Shown in pieces: positions 36,300-51,400 of a DNA stretch of 64,000 bases. Position 1 is the first letter of the stretch. The number at the start of each line of letters is the position of its first letter. The notes beneath the pieces were generated by a model. It ran no database searches. It had not been told where the DNA came from and saw only the letters and a program-made list of their open reading frames with translations. Source of the stretch: Hydractinia symbiolongicarpus (lineage: Eukaryota; Cnidaria; Hydrozoa; Anthoathecata; Hydractiniidae); the NCBI RefSeq assembly GCF_029227915.1, contig NC_079885.1:18673001-18737000 (forward strand). Reading direction: 5' to 3'. The translations under genes and the position numbers were made by a program.

Positions 36300-39200
36300 G
36301 AAAGGTGAAAGTCCTTGTGTCAAGTCTACACCTCACGATGCAGCACCTTTTAAGCGTCCTCTACGAACGGACACACTGGCAAGCGGCACACCACAAGCAA
36401 AGGTTAAGTCGGCTCGAAGGCACAACAGGTCGCGCCGACTTACGACAACTCTGGGCTTTCTTCAGTTCACGCACAAATCTTTCGCCTTTTACTAAAGATT
36501 TCCGTGGAGAAGGCCAAAACGATGAGTATATAGACGATTTTTCTACTGTCTCGCTTCGGCGGGACGATCACTAGTCTAAATGAAAAAACGTGCAGGAGGC
36601 CATACGCGGGCCTATCTCTCATCTCGCTCAAAGAGACTTGGTAAGCACGGTCCACTCAATGGCTTTCCAAATGCGAAGAGTGAAGGCCGCAGACGGCTGG
36701 GGTTGAGCCAAGGGCCTTTCGGCCGTATCCCGCACACAAGTTTTTTTTTTTTTAGCAGAATAATACATACGAGCTAATCAAAATCGGCTCGAGGAAAGAA
36801 ATAAAGTTCAGAGACAACCAAAGGAGTCGAACTGCAGTAGAAACAAACTAGATGTAACGCAAGCCACTAGTACGACGTATTGCCTACAGGGACCACACTC
36901 TCCGAGACAGCGAACGCAACTTCCTAGTGATTCACGCGAACGCACTGAACTAGGTGATGTAGATCAGAAAGGTGAAAGTCCGTGTGTCAAGTCTACACCT
37001 CACGATGCAGCACCTTTTAAGCGTCCTCTACGAACGGACACACTGGCAAGCGGCACACCACAAGCAAAGGTTAAGTCGGTTCGAAGGCACAACAGGTCGC
37101 GCCGACTTACGACAACTCTGGGCTTTCTTCCATTCACGCACAAATCTTTCGCCTTTTACTAAAGATTTCCGTGGAGAAGGCCAAAACGATGAGTATATAG
37201 ACGATTTTTCTACTGTCTCGCTTCGGCGGGACGATCACTAGTCTAAATGAAAAAACGTGCAGGAGGCCATACGCGGGCCTATCTCTCATCTCGCTCACAG
37301 AGACTTGGTAAGCACGGTCCACTCAATGGCTTTCCAAATGCGAAGAGTGAAGGCCGCAGACGGCAGGGGTTGAGCCAAGGGCCCTTCGGCCGTATCCCGC
37401 TCACAAGTTTTTTTTTTTTTTAGCAGAATAATACATACGAGCTAATCAAAATCGGCTCGAGGAAAGAAACAAAGTTCAGAGACAACCAAAGGAGTCGAAC
37501 TGCAGTAGAAACAAACTAGATGTAACGCAAGCCACTAGTACGACGTATTGCCTACAGGGACCACACTCTCCGAGACTGCGAACGCAACTTCCTAGTGATT
37601 CACGCGAACGCACTGAACTAGGTGATGTAGATCAGAAAGGTGAAAGTCCTTGTGTCAAGTCTACACCTCACGATGCAGCACCTTTTAAGCGTCCTCTACG
37701 AACGGACACACTGGCAAGCGGCACACCACAAGCAAAGGTTAAGTCGGCTCGAAGGCACAACAGGTCGCGCCGACTTACGACAACTCTGGGCTTTCTTCAG
37801 TTCACGCACAAATCTTTCGCCTTTTACTAAAGATTTCCGTGGAGAAGGCCAAAACGATGAGTATATAGACGATTTTTCTATTGTCTCACTTCGGCGGGAC
37901 GATCACTAGTCTAATTGAAAAAACGTGCAGGAGGCCATACGCGGGCCTATCTCTCATCTCGCTCACAGAGACTTGGTAAGCACGGTCCACTCAATGGCTT
38001 TCCAAATGCGAAGAGTGAAGGCCGCAGACGGCAGGGGTTGAGCCAAGGGCCTTTCGGCCGTATCCCGCTCACAAGTTTTTTTTTTTTTTAGCAGAATAAT
38101 ACATACGAGCTAATTAAAATCGGCTCGAGGAAAGAAATAAAGTTCAGAGACAACCAAAGGAGTCGAACTGCAGTTGAAACAAACTAGATGTAAGGCAAGC
38201 CACTAGTACGACGTATTGCCTACAGGGACCACACTCTCCGAGACAGCGAACGCAACTTCCTAGTGATTCACGCGAACGCACTGAACTAGGTGATGTAGAT
38301 CAGAAAGGTGAAAGTCCTTGTGTCAAGTCTACACCTCACGATGCAGCACCTTTTAAGCGTCCTCTACGAACGGACACACTGGCAAGCGGCACACCACAAG
38401 CAAAGGTTAAGTCGGCTCGAAGGCACAACAGGTCGCGCCGACTTACGACAACTCTGGGCTTTCTTCAGTTCACGCACAAATCTTTCGCCTTTTACTAAAG
38501 ATTTCCATGGAGAAGGCCAAAACGATGAGTATATAGACGATTTTTCTACTGTCTCGCTTCGACGGGACGATCACTAGTCTAAATAAAAAAACGTGCAGGA
38601 GGCCATACGCGGGCCTATCTCTCATCTCGCTCACAGAGACTTGGTAAGCACGGTCCACTCAATGGCTTTCCAAATGCGAAGAGTGAAGGCCGCAGACGGC
38701 AGGGGTTGAGCCAAGGGCCTTTCGGCCGTATCTCGCTCACAAGTTTTTTTTTTTTTTAGCAGAATAATACATACGAGCTAATCAAAATCGGCTCGAGGAA
38801 AGAAATAAAGTTCAGAGACAACCAAAGGAGTCGAACTGCAGTAGAAACAAACTAGATGTAACGCAAGCCACTAGTACGACGTATTGCCTACAGGGACCAC
38901 ACTCTCCGAGACAGCGAACGCAACTTCCTAGTGATTCACGCGAACGCACTGAACTACGTGATGTAGATCAGAAAGGTGAAAGTCCTTGTGTCAAGTCTAC
39001 ACCTCACGATGCAGCACCTTTTAAGCGTCCTCTACGAACGGACACACTGGCAAGCGGCACACCACAAGCAAAGGTTAAGTCGGCTCGAAGGCACAACAGG
39101 ACGCGCCGACTTACGACAACTCTGGGCATTCTTCAGTTCACGCAGAAATCTTTCGCCTTTTACAAAAGATTTCCGTGGAGAAGGCCAAAACGATGAGTAT

Positions 39201-42200
39201 ATAGACGATTTTTCTACTGTCTCGCTTCGGCGGGACGATCACTAGTCTAAATGAAAAAACGTGCAGGAGGCCATACGCGGGCCTATCTCTCATCTCGCTC
39301 ACAGAGACTTGGTAAGCACGGTCCACTCAATGGCTTTCCAAATGCGAAGAGTGAAGGCCGCAGACGGCAGGGGTTGAGCCAAGGGCCTTTCGGCCGTATC
39401 CCGCTCACAAGTTTTTTTTTTTTTAGCAGAATAATACATACGAGCTAATCAAAATCGGCTCGAGGAAAGAAATAAAGTTCAGAGACAACCAAAGGAGTCG
39501 AACTGCAGTAGAAACAAACTAGATGTAACGCAAGCCACTAGTACGACGTATTGCCTACAGGGACCACACTCTCCGAGACAGCGAACGCAACTTCCTAGTG
39601 ATTCACGCGAACGCACTGAACTAGGTGATGTAGATCAGAAAGGTGAAAGTCCTTGTGTCAAGTCTACACCTCACGATGCAGCACCTTTTAAGCGTCCTCT
39701 ACGAACGGACACACTGGCAAGCGGCACACCACAAGCAAAGGTTAAGTCGGCTCGAAGGCACAACAGGTCGCGCCGACTTACGACAACTCTGGGCTTTCTT
39801 CAGTTCACGCACAAATCTTTCGCCTTTTACTAAAGATTTCCGTGGAGAAGGCCAAAACGATGAGTATATAGACGATTTTTCTACTGTCTCGCTTCGGCGG
39901 GACGATCACTAGTCTAAATGAAAAAACGTGCAGGAGGCCATACGCGGGCCTATCTCTCATCTCGCTCAAAGAGACTTGGTAAGCACGGTCCACTCAATGG
40001 CTTTCCAAATGCGAAGAGTGAAGGCCGCAGACGGCTGGGGTTGAGCCAAGGGCCTTTCGGCCGTATCCCGCACACAAGTTTTTTTTTTTTTAGCAGAATA
40101 ATACATACGAGCTAATCAAAATCGGCTCGAGGAAAGAAATAAAGTTCAGAGACAACCAAAGGAGTCGAACTGCAGTAGAAACAAACTAGATGTAACGCAA
40201 GCCACTAGTACGACGTATTGCCTACAGGGACCACACTCTCCGAGACAGCGAACGCAACTTCCTAGTGATTCACGCGAACGCACTGAACTAGGTGATGTAG
40301 ATCAGAAAGGTGAAAGTCCGTGTGTCAAGTCTACACCTCACGATGCAGCACCTTTTAAGCGTCCTCTACGAACGGACACACTGGCAAGCGGCACACCACA
40401 AGCAAAGGTTAAGTCGGTTCGAAGGCACAACAGGTCGCGCCGACTTACGACAACTCTGGGCTTTCTTCCATTCACGCACAAATCTTTCGCCTTTTACTAA
40501 AGATTTCCGTGGAGAAGGCCAAAACGATGAGTATATAGACGATTTTTCTACTGTCTCGCTTCGGCGGGACGATCACTAGTCTAAATGAAAAAACGTGCAG
40601 GAGGCCATACGCGGGCCTATCTCTCATCTCGCTCACAGAGACTTGGTAAGCACGGTCCACTCAATGGCTTTCCAAATGCGAAGAGTGAAGGCCGCAGACG
40701 GCAGGGGTTGAGCCAAGGGCCCTTCGGCCGTATCCCGCTCACAAGTTTTTTTTTTTTTTAGCAGAATAATACATACGAGCTAATCAAAATCGGCTCGAGG
40801 AAAGAAACAAAGTTCAGAGACAACCAAAGGAGTCGAACTGCAGTAGAAACAAACTAGATGTAACGCAAGCCACTAGTACGACGTATTGCCTACAGGGACC
40901 ACACTCTCCGAGACTGCGAACGCAACTTCCTAGTGATTCACGCGAACGCACTGAACTAGGTGATGTAGATCAGAAAGGTGAAAGTCCTTGTGTCAAGTCT
41001 ACACCTCACGATGCAGCACCTTTTAAGCGTCCTCTACGAACGGACACACTGGCAAGCGGCACACCACAAGCAAAGGTTAAGTCGGCTCGAAGGCACAACA
41101 GGTCGCGCCGACTTACGACAACTCTGGGCTTTCTTCAGTTCACGCACAAATCTTTCGCCTTTTACTAAAGATTTCCGTGGAGAAGGCCAAAACGATGAGT
41201 ATATAGACGATTTTTCTATTGTCTCACTTCGGCGGGACGATCACTAGTCTAATTGAAAAAACGTGCAGGAGGCCATACGCGGGCCTATCTCTCATCTCGC
41301 TCACAGAGACTTGGTAAGCACGGTCCACTCAATGGCTTTCCAAATGCGAAGAGTGAAGGCCGCAGACGGCAGGGGTTGAGCCAAGGGCCTTTCGGCCGTA
41401 TCCCGCTCACAAGTTTTTTTTTTTTTTAGCAGAATAATACATACGAGCTAATTAAAATCGGCTCGAGGAAAGAAATAAAGTTCAGAGACAACCAAAGGAG
41501 TCGAACTGCAGTTGAAACAAACTAGATGTAAGGCAAGCCACTAGTACGACGTATTGCCTACAGGGACCACACTCTCCGAGACAGCGAACGCAACTTCCTA
41601 GTGATTCACGCGAACGCACTGAACTAGGTGATGTAGATCAGAAAGGTGAAAGTCCTTGTGTCAAGTCTACACCTCACGATGCAGCACCTTTTAAGCGTCC
41701 TCTACGAACGGACACACTGGCAAGCGGCACACCACAAGCAAAGGTTAAGTCGGCTCGAAGGCACAACAGGTCGCGCCGACTTACGACAACTCTGGGCTTT
41801 CTTCAGTTCACGCACAAATCTTTCGCCTTTTACTAAAGATTTCCATGGAGAAGGCCAAAACGATGAGTATATAGACGATTTTTCTACTGTCTCGCTTCGA
41901 CGGGACGATCACTAGTCTAAATAAAAAAACGTGCAGGAGGCCATACGCGGGCCTATCTCTCATCTCGCTCACAGAGACTTGGTAAGCACGGTCCACTCAA
42001 TGGCTTTCCAAATGCGAAGAGTGAAGGCCGCAGACGGCAGGGGTTGAGCCAAGGGCCTTTCGGCCGTATCTCGCTCACAAGTTTTTTTTTTTTTTAGCAG
42101 AATAATACATACGAGCTAATCAAAATCGGCTCGAGGAAAGAAATAAAGTTCAGAGACAACCAAAGGAGTCGAACTGCAGTAGAAACAAACTAGATGTAAC

Positions 42201-42650
42201 GCAAGCCACTAGTACGACGTATTGCCTACAGGGACCACACTCTCCGAGACAGCGAACGCAACTTCCTAGTGATTCACGCGAACGCACTGAACTACGTGAT
42301 GTAGATCAGAAAGGTGAAAGTCCTTGTGTCAAGTCTACACCTCACGATGCAGCACCTTTTAAGCGTCCTCTACGAACGGACACACTGGCAAGCGGCACAC
42401 CACAAGCAAAGGTTAAGTCGGCTCGAAGGCACAACAGGACGCGCCGACTTACGACAACTCTGGGCATTCTTCAGTTCACGCAGAAATCTTTCGCCTTTTA
42501 CAAAAGATTTCCGTGGAGAAGGCCAAAACGATGAGTATATAGACGATTTTTCTACTGTCTCGCTTCGGCGGGACGATCACTAGTCTAAATGAAAAAACGT
42601 GCAGGAGGCCATACGCGGGCCTATCTCTCATCTCGCTCACAGAGACTTGG
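36300..42650 (+). repeat. Five-unit tandem duplication (3,338-bp offset)
   Basis: Units 55-59 and 60-64 match one to one at a constant offset of 3,338 bp. Shared private variants include GGCTGGGGTTG (units 55 and 60), GTCCGTGTG with GGCCCTTCGG (56 and 61), GAGACTGCG with AAAGAAACAAAG (57 and 62), CTTCGACGGG with TAAGGCAAGC (58 and 63), and AGGACGCGCC with TTACAAAAG (59 and 64). The right edge lies between about 42540 and 42685, where unit 64 gains GAAGGATGAAG and a shorter T-run. The left edge is within unit 55. Confidence 0.9.
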
Positions 42651-42749
42651 TAAGCACGGTCCACTCAATGGCTTTCCAAATGCGAAGGATGAAGGCCGCA
42701 GACGGCAGGGGTTGAGCCAAGGGCCTTTCGGCCGTATCCCGCTCACAAG

Positions 42750-45700
42750 TTTTTTTTTTAGCAGAATAATACATACGAGCTAATCAAAATCGGCTCGAGG
42801 AAAGAAATAAAGTTCAGAGACAACCAAAGGAGTCGAACTGCAGTAGAAACAAACTAGATGTAACGCAAGCCACTAGTACGACGTATTGCCTACAGGGACC
42901 ACACTCTCCGAGACAGCGAACGCAACTTCCTAGTGATTCACGCGAACGCACTGAACTAGGTGATGTAGATCAGAAAGGTGAAAGTCCTTGTGTCAAGTCT
43001 ACACCTCACGATGCAGCACCTTTTAAGCGTCCTCTACGAACGGAAACACTGGCAAGCGGCACACCACAAGCAAAGGTTTAGTCGGCTCGAAGGCACAACA
43101 GGTCGCGCCGACTTACGACAACTCTGGGCTTTCTTCAGTTCACGCACAAATCTTTCGCCTTTTACTAAAGATTTCCGTGGAGAAGGCCAAAACGATGAGT
43201 ATATAGACGATTTTTCTACTGTCTCGCTTCGGCGGGACGATCACTAGTCTAAATAAAAAAACGTGCAGGAGGCCATACGCGGGCCTATCTCTCATCTCGC
43301 TCACAGAGACTTGGTAAGCACGGTCCACTCAATGGCTTTCCAAATGCGAAGAGTGAAGGCCGCAGACGGCAGGGGTTGAGCCAAGGGCCTTTCAGCCGTA
43401 ACCCGCTCACAAGTTTTTTTTTTAGCAGAATAATACATACGAGCTAATCAAAATCGGCTCGAGGAAAGAAATGAAGTTCAGAGACAACCAAAGGAGTCGA
43501 ACTGCAGTAGAAACAAACTAGATGTAACGCAAGCCACTAGTACGACGTATTGCCTACAGGGACCACACTCTCCGAGACAGTGAATGCAACTTCCTAGTGA
43601 TTCACGCAAACGCACTGAACTAGGTGATGTAGATCAGAAAGGTGAAAGTCCTTGTGTCAAGTCTACACCTCACGATGCAGCACCTTTTAAGCGTCCTCTA
43701 CGAACGGACACACTGGCAAGCGGCACACCACAAGCAAAGGTTAAGTCGGCTCGAAGGCACAACAGGTCGCGCCGACTTACGACAACTCTGGGCTTTCTTC
43801 AGTTCACGCACAAATCTTTCGCCTTTTACTAAAGATTTCCGTGGAGAAGGCCAAAACGATGAGTATATAGACGATTTTTCTACTGTCTCGCTTCGGCGGG
43901 ACGATCATTAGTCTAAATGAAAAAACGTGCAGGAGGCCATACGCGGACCTATCTCTCATCTCGCTCACAGAGACTTGGTAAGCACGGTCCACTCAATGGC
44001 TTTCCAAATGCGAAGAGTGAAGGCCGCAGACGGCAGGGGTTGAGCCAAGGGCCTTTCGGCCGTATCCCGCTTACAAGTTTTTTTTTAGCAGAATAATACA
44101 TACGAGCTAATCAAAATCGGCTCGAGGAAAGAAATAAAGTTCAGAGACAACCAAAGGAGTCGAACTGCAGTAGAAACAAACTAGATGTAACGCAAGCCAC
44201 TAGTACGACGTATTGCCTACAGGGACCACACTCTCCGAGACAGCGAACGCAACTTCCTAGTGATTCACGCGAACGCACTGAACTAGGTGATGTAGATCAG
44301 GAAGGTGAAAGTCCTTGTGTCAAGTCTACACCTCACGATGCAGCACCTTTTAAGCGTCCTCTACGAACGGACACACTGGCAAGCGGCACACCACAAGCAA
44401 AGGTTAAGTCGGCTCGAAGGCACAACAGGTCGCGCCGACTTACGACAACTCTGGGCATTCTTCAGTTCACGCACAAATCTTTCGCCTTTTACAAAAGATT
44501 TCCGTGGAGAAGGCCAAAACGATGAGTATATAGACGATTTTTCTACTGTCTCGCTTCGGCGGGACGATCACTAGTCTAAATGAAAAAACGTGCAGGAGGC
44601 CATACGCGGGCCTATCTCTCATCTCGCTCACAGACACTTGGTAAGCACGGTCCACTCAATGGCTTTCCAAATGCGAAGAATGAAGGCCGCAGACGGCAGG
44701 GGTTGAGCCAAGGGCCTTTCGGCCGTATCCCGCTCACAAGTTTTTTTTTTAGCAGAATAATACATACGAGCTAATCAAAATCGGCTCGAGGAAAGAAATA
44801 AAGTTCAGAGACAACCAAAGGAGTCGAACTGCAGTAGAAACAAACTAGATGTAACGCAAGCCACTAGTACGACGTATTGCCTACAGGGACCACACTCTCC
44901 GAGACAGCGAACGCAACTTCCTAGTGATTCACGCGAACGCACTGAACTAGGTGATGTAGATCAGAAAGGTGAAAGTCCTTGTGTCAAGTCTACACCTCAC
45001 GATGAAGCACCTTTTAAGCGTCCTCTACGAACGGACACACTGGCAAGCGGCACACCACAAGCAAAGGTTAAGTCGGCTCGAAGGCACAACAGGTCGCGCC
45101 GACTTACGACAACTGTGGGCTTTCTTCAGTTCACGCACAAATCTTTCGCCTTTTACTAAAGATTTCCGTGGAGAAGGCCAAAACGATGAGTATATAGACG
45201 ACTTTGCTACTGTCTCGCTTCGGCGGGACGATCACTAGTCTAAATGAAAAAACGTGCAGGAGGCCATACGCGGGCCTATCTCTCATCTCGCTCAGAGAGA
45301 CTTTGTAAGCACGGTCCACTCAATGGCTTTCCAAATGCGAAGAGTGAAGGCCGCAGACGACAGGGGTTGAGCCAAGGGCCTTTCGGCCGTATCCCGCTCA
45401 CAAGTTTTTTTTTTAGCAGAATAATACATACGAGCTAATCAAAATCGGCTCGAGGAAAGAAATAAAGTTCAGAGACAACCAAAGGAGTCGAACTGCAGTA
45501 GAAACAAACTAGATGTAACGCAAGCCACTAGTACGACGTATTGCCTACAGGGACCACACTCTCCGAGACAGCGAACGCAACTTCCTAGTGATTCACGCGA
45601 ACGCACTGAACTAGGTGATGTAGATCAGAAAGGTGAAAGTCCTTGTGTCAAGTCTACACCTCACGATGCAGCACCTTTTAAGCGTCCTCTACGAACGGAC

Positions 45701-48700
45701 ACACTGGCAAGCGGCACACCACAAGCAAAGGTTAAGTCGGCTCGAGGGCACAACAGGTCGCGCCGACTTACGACAACTCTGGGCATTCTTCAGTTCACGC
45801 ACAAATCTTTCGCCTTTTACAAAAGATTTCCGTGGAGAAGGCCAAAACGATGAGTATATAGACGATTTTTCTACTGTCTCGCTTCGGCGGGACGATCACT
45901 AGTCTAAATGAAAAAACGTGCAGGAGGCCATACGCGGGCCTATCTCTCATCTCGCTCACAGACACTTGGTAAGCACGGTCCACTCAATGGCTTTCCAAAT
46001 GCGAAGAATGAAGGCCGCAGACGGCAGGGGTTGAGCCAAGGGCCTTTCGGCCGTATCCCGCTCACAAGTTTTTTTTTTAGCAGAATAATACATACGAGCT
46101 AATCAAAATCGGCTCGAGGAAAGAAATAAAGTTCAGAGACAACCAAAGGAGTCGAACTGCAGTAGAAACAAACTAGATGTAACGCAAGCCACTAGTACGA
46201 CGTATTGCCTACAGGGACCACACTCTCCGAGACAGCGAACGCAACTTCCTAGTGATTCACGCGAACGCACTGAACTAGGTGATGTAGATCAGAAAGGTGA
46301 AAGTCCTTGTGTCAAGTCTACACCTCACGATGAAGCACCTTTTAAGCGTCCTCTACGAACGGACACACTGGCAAGCGGCACACCACAAGCAAAGGTTAAG
46401 TCGGCTCGAAGGCACAACAGGTCGCGCCGACTTACGACAACTGTGGGCTTTCTTCAGTTCACGCACAAATCTTTCGCCTTTTACTAAAGATTTCCGTGGA
46501 GAAGGCCAAAACGATGAGTATATAGACGACTTTGCTACTGTCTCGCTTCGGCGGGACGATCACTAGTCTAAATGAAAAAACGTGCAGGAGGCCATACGCG
46601 GGCCTATCTCTCATCTCGCTCAGAGAGACTTGGTAAGCACGGTCCACTCAATGGCTTTCCAAATGCGAAGAATGAAGGCCGCAGACGGCAGGGGTTGAGC
46701 CAAGGGCCTTTCGGCCGTATCCCGCTCACAAGTTTTTTTTTTAGCAGAATAATACATACGAGCTAATCAAAATCGGCTCGAGGAAAGAAATAAAGTTCAG
46801 AGACAACCAAAGGAGTCGAACTGCAGTAGAAACAAACTAGATGTAACGCAAGCCACTAGTACGACGTATTGCCTACAGGGACCACACTCTCCGAGACAGC
46901 GAACGCAACTTCCTAGTGATTCACGCGAACGCACTGAACTAGGTGATGTAGATCAGAAAGGTGAAAGTCCTTGTGTCAAGTCTACACCTCACGATGCAGC
47001 ACCTTTTAAGCGTCCTCTACGAACGGACACACTGGCAAGCGGCACACCACAAGCAAAGGTTAAGTCGGCTCGAAGGCACAACAGGTCGCACCGACTTACG
47101 ACAACTCTGGGCTTTCTTCAGTTCACGCACAAATCTTTCGCCTTTTACAAAAGATTTCCGTGGAGAAGGCCAAAACGATGAGTATATAGACGATTTTTCT
47201 ACTGTCTCGCTTCGGCGGGACGATCACTAGTCTAAATGAAAAAACGTGCAGGAGGCCATACGCGGGCCTATCTCTCATCTCGCTCACAGACACTTGGTAA
47301 GCACGGTCCACTCAATGGCTTTCCAAATGCGAAGAATGAAGGCCGCAGACGGCAGGGGTTGAGCCAAGGGCCTTTCGGCCGTATCCCGCTCACAAGTTTT
47401 TTTTTTAGCAGAATAATACATACGAGCTAATCAAAATCGGCTCGAGGAAAGAAATAAAGTTCAGAGACAACCAAAGGAGTCGAACTGCAGTAGAAACAAA
47501 CTAGATGTAACGCAAGCCACTAGTACGACGTATTGCCTACAGGGACCACACTCTCCGAGACAGCGAACGCAACTTCCTAGTGATTCACGCGAACGCACTC
47601 AACTAGGTGATGTAGATCAGAAAGGTGAAAGTCCTTGTGTCAAGTCTACACCTCACGATGCAGCACCTTTTAACCGTCCTCTACGAACGGACACACTGGC
47701 AAGCGGCACACCACAAGCAAAGGTTAAGTCGGCTCGAAGGCACAACAGGTCGCACCGACTTACGACAACTCTGGGCTTTCTTCAGTTCACGCACAAATCT
47801 TTCGCCTTTTACTAAAGATTTCCGTGGAGAAGGCCAAAACGATGAGTATATAGACGATTTTGCTGCTGTCTCGCTTCGGCGGGACGATCACTAGTCTAAA
47901 TGAAAAAACGTGCAGGAGGCCATACGCGGGCCTATCTCTCATCTCGCTCAGAGAGACTTGGTAAGCACGGTCCACTCAATGGCTTTCCAAATGCGAAGAG
48001 TGAAGGCCGCAGACGGCAGGGGTTGAGCCAAGGGCCTTTCGGCCGTATCTCGCTCACAAGTTTTTTTTTAGCAGAATAATACATACGAGCTAATCAAAAT
48101 CGGCTCGAGGAAAGAAATAAAGTTCAGAGACAACCAAAGGAGTCGAACTGCAGTAGAAACAAACTAGATGTAACGCAAGCCACTAGTACGACGTATTGCC
48201 TACAGGGACCACACTCTCCGAGACAGCGAACGCAACTTCCTAGTGATTCACGCGAACGCACTGAACTAGGTGATGTAGATCAGGAAGGTGAAAGTCCTTG
48301 TGTCAAGTCTACACCTCACGATGCAGCACCTTTTAAGCGTCCTCTACGAACGGACACACTGGCAAGCGGCACACCACAAGCAAAGGTTAAGTCGGCTCGA
48401 AGGCACAACAGGTTGCGCCGACTTACGACAACTCTGGGCTTTTTTCAGTTCACGCACAAATCTTTCGCCTTTTACTAAAGATTTCCGTGAAGAAGGCCAA
48501 AACGATGAGTATATAGACGATTTTTCTACTGTCTCGCTTCGGCGGGACGATCACTAGTCTAAATGAAAAAACGTGCAGGAGGCCATACGCGGGCCTATCT
48601 CTCATCTCGCTCACGGAGACTTGGTATGCACGGTCCACTCAATGGCTTTCCAAATGCGAAGAGCGAAGGCCGCAGACGGCAGGGGTTGAGCCAAGGGTCT

Positions 48701-51400
48701 TTCGGCCGTATCCCGCTCACAAGTTTTTTTTTTAGCAGAATAATACATACGAGCTAATCAAAATCGGCTCGAGGAAAGAAATAAAGTTCAGAGACAACCA
48801 AAGGAGTCGAACTGCAGTAGAAACAAACTAGATGTAACGCAAGCCACTAGTACGACGTATTGCCTACAGGGACCACACTCTCCGAGACAGCGAACGCAAC
48901 TTCCTAGTGATTCACGCGAACGCACTGAACTAGGTGATGTAGATCAGGAAGGTGAAAGTCCTTGTGTCAAGTCTACACCTCACGATGCAGCACCTTTTAA
49001 GCGTCCTCTACGAACGGACACACTGGCAAGCGGCACACCACAAGCAAAGGTTAAGTCGGCTCGAAGGCACAACAGGTCGCGCCGACTTACGACAACTCTG
49101 GGCATTCTTCAGTTCACGCACAAATCTTTCGCCTTTTACTAAAGATTTCCGTGGAGAAGGCCAAAACGATGAGTATATAGACGATTTTTCTACTGTCTCG
49201 CTTCGGCGGGACGATCACTAGTCTAAATGAAAAAACGTGCAGGAGGCCATACGCGGGCCTATCTCTCATCTCGCTCACAGAGACTTAGTAAGCACGGTCC
49301 ACTCAATGGCTTTCCAAATGCGAAGAATGAAGGCCGCAGACGGCAGGGGTTGAGCCAAGGGCCTTTCGGCCGTATCCCGCTCACAAGTTTTTTTTTTAGC
49401 AGAATAATACATACGAGCTAATCAAAATCGGCTCGAGGAAAGAAATAAAGTTCAGAGACAACCAAAGGAGTCGAACTGCAGTAGAAACAAACTAGATGTA
49501 ACGCAAGCCACTAGTACGACGTATTGCCTACAGGGACCACACTCTCCGAGACAGCGAACGCAACTTCCTAGTGATTCACGCTAACGCACTGAACTGGGTG
49601 ATGTAGATCAGAAAGGTGAAAGTCCTTGTGTCAAGTCTACACCTCACGATGCAGCACCTTTTAAGCGTCCTCTACGAACGGACACACTGGCAAGCGGCAC
49701 ACCACAAGCAAAGGTTAAGTCGGCTCGAAGGCACAACAGGTCGCGCCGACTTACGACAACTCTGGGCTTTCTTCAGTTCACGCACAAATCTTTCGCCTTT
49801 TACTAAAGATTTCCGTGGAGAAGGCCAAAACGATGAGCATATAGACGATTTTTCTACTGTCTCGCTTCGGCGGGACGATCACTAGTCTAAATGAAAAAAC
49901 GTGCAGGAGGCCATACGCGGGCCTATCTCTCATCTCGCTCACGGAGACTTGGTATGCACAGTCCACTCAATGGCTTTCCAAATGCGAAGAGCGAAGGCCG
50001 CAGACGGCAGGGGTTGAGCCAAGGGTCTTTCGGCTGTATCCCGCTCACAAGTTTTTTTTTTAGCAGAATAATACATACGAGCTAATCAAAATCGGCTCGA
50101 GGAAAGAAATAAAGTTCAGAGACAACCAAAGGAGTCGAACTGCAGTAGAAACAAACTAGATGTAACGCAAGCCACTAGTACGACGTATTGCCTACAGGGA
50201 CCACACTCTCCGAGACAGCGAACGCAACTTCCTAGTGATTCACGCGAACGCACTGAACTAGGTGATGTAGATCAGGAAGGTGAAAGTCCTTGTGTCAAGT
50301 CTACACCTCACGATGCAGCACCTTTTAAGCGTCCTCTACGAACGGACACACTGGCAAGCGGCACACCACAAGCAAAGGTTAAGTCGGCTCGAAGGCACAA
50401 CAGGTCGCGCTGACTTACGACGACTCTGGGCTTTCTTCAGTTCACGCACAAATCTTTCGCCTTTTACTAAAGATTTCCGTGAAGAAGGCCAAAACGATGA
50501 GTATATAGACGATTTTTCTACTGTCTCGCTTCGGCGGGACGATCACTAGTCTAAATGAAAAAACGTGCAGGAGGCCATACGCGGACCTATCTCTCATCTC
50601 GCTCACAGAGCCTTGGTAAGCACGGTCCACTCAATGGCTTTCCAAATGCGAAGAGTGAAGGCCGCAGACGGCAGGGGTTGAGCCAAGGGCCTTTCGGCCG
50701 TATCCCGCTCACAAGTTTTTTTTTTAGCAGAATAATACATACGAGCTAATCAAAATCGGCTCGAGGAAAGAAATAAAGTTCAGAGACAACCAAAGGAGTC
50801 GAACTGCAGTAGAAACAAACTAGATGTAACGCAAGCCACTAGTACGACGTATTGCCTACAGGGACCACACTCTCCGAGACAGCGAACGCAACTTCCTAGT
50901 GATTCACGCGAACGCACTCAACTAGGTGATGTAGATCAGAAAGGTGAAAGTCCTTGTGTCAAGTCTACACCTCACGATGCAGCACCTTTTAAGCGTCCTC
51001 TACGAACGGACACACTGGCAAGCGGCACACCACAAGCAAAGGTTAAGTCGGCTCGAAGGCACAACAGGTCGCGCCGACTTACGACAACTCTGGGCTTTCT
51101 TCAGTTCACGCACAAATCTTTCGCCTTTTACTAAAGATTTCCGTGGAGAAGGCCAAAACGATGAGTATATAGACGATTTTTCTACTGTCTCGCTTCGGCG
51201 GGACGATCACTAGTCTAAATGAAAAAACGTGCAGGAAGCCATACGCGGGCCTATCTCTCATCTCGCTCACGGAGACTTGGTATGCACGGTCCACTCAATG
51301 GCTTTCCAAATGCGAAGAGCGAAGGCCGCAGACGGCAGGGGTTGAGCCAAGGGTCTTTCGGCCGTATCCCGCTCACAAGTTTTTTTTTTAGCAGAATAAT
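42750..51400 (+). repeat. Sub-array with short T-runs and 663-664 bp spacing, units 65-77
   Basis: From unit 64 to unit 78 successive anchors are 663-664 bp apart, and T-runs are only 9-10 long, whereas neighbouring units are 667-669 bp with 12-16 T. Within this domain units alternate as dimers. Units 67, 69 and 71 share CACAGACACTTGG. Units 68 and 70 share GATGAAGCACC and ACTTTGCT. Units 73, 75 and 77 share CACGGAGACTTGGTATGCA. Confidence 0.85.
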
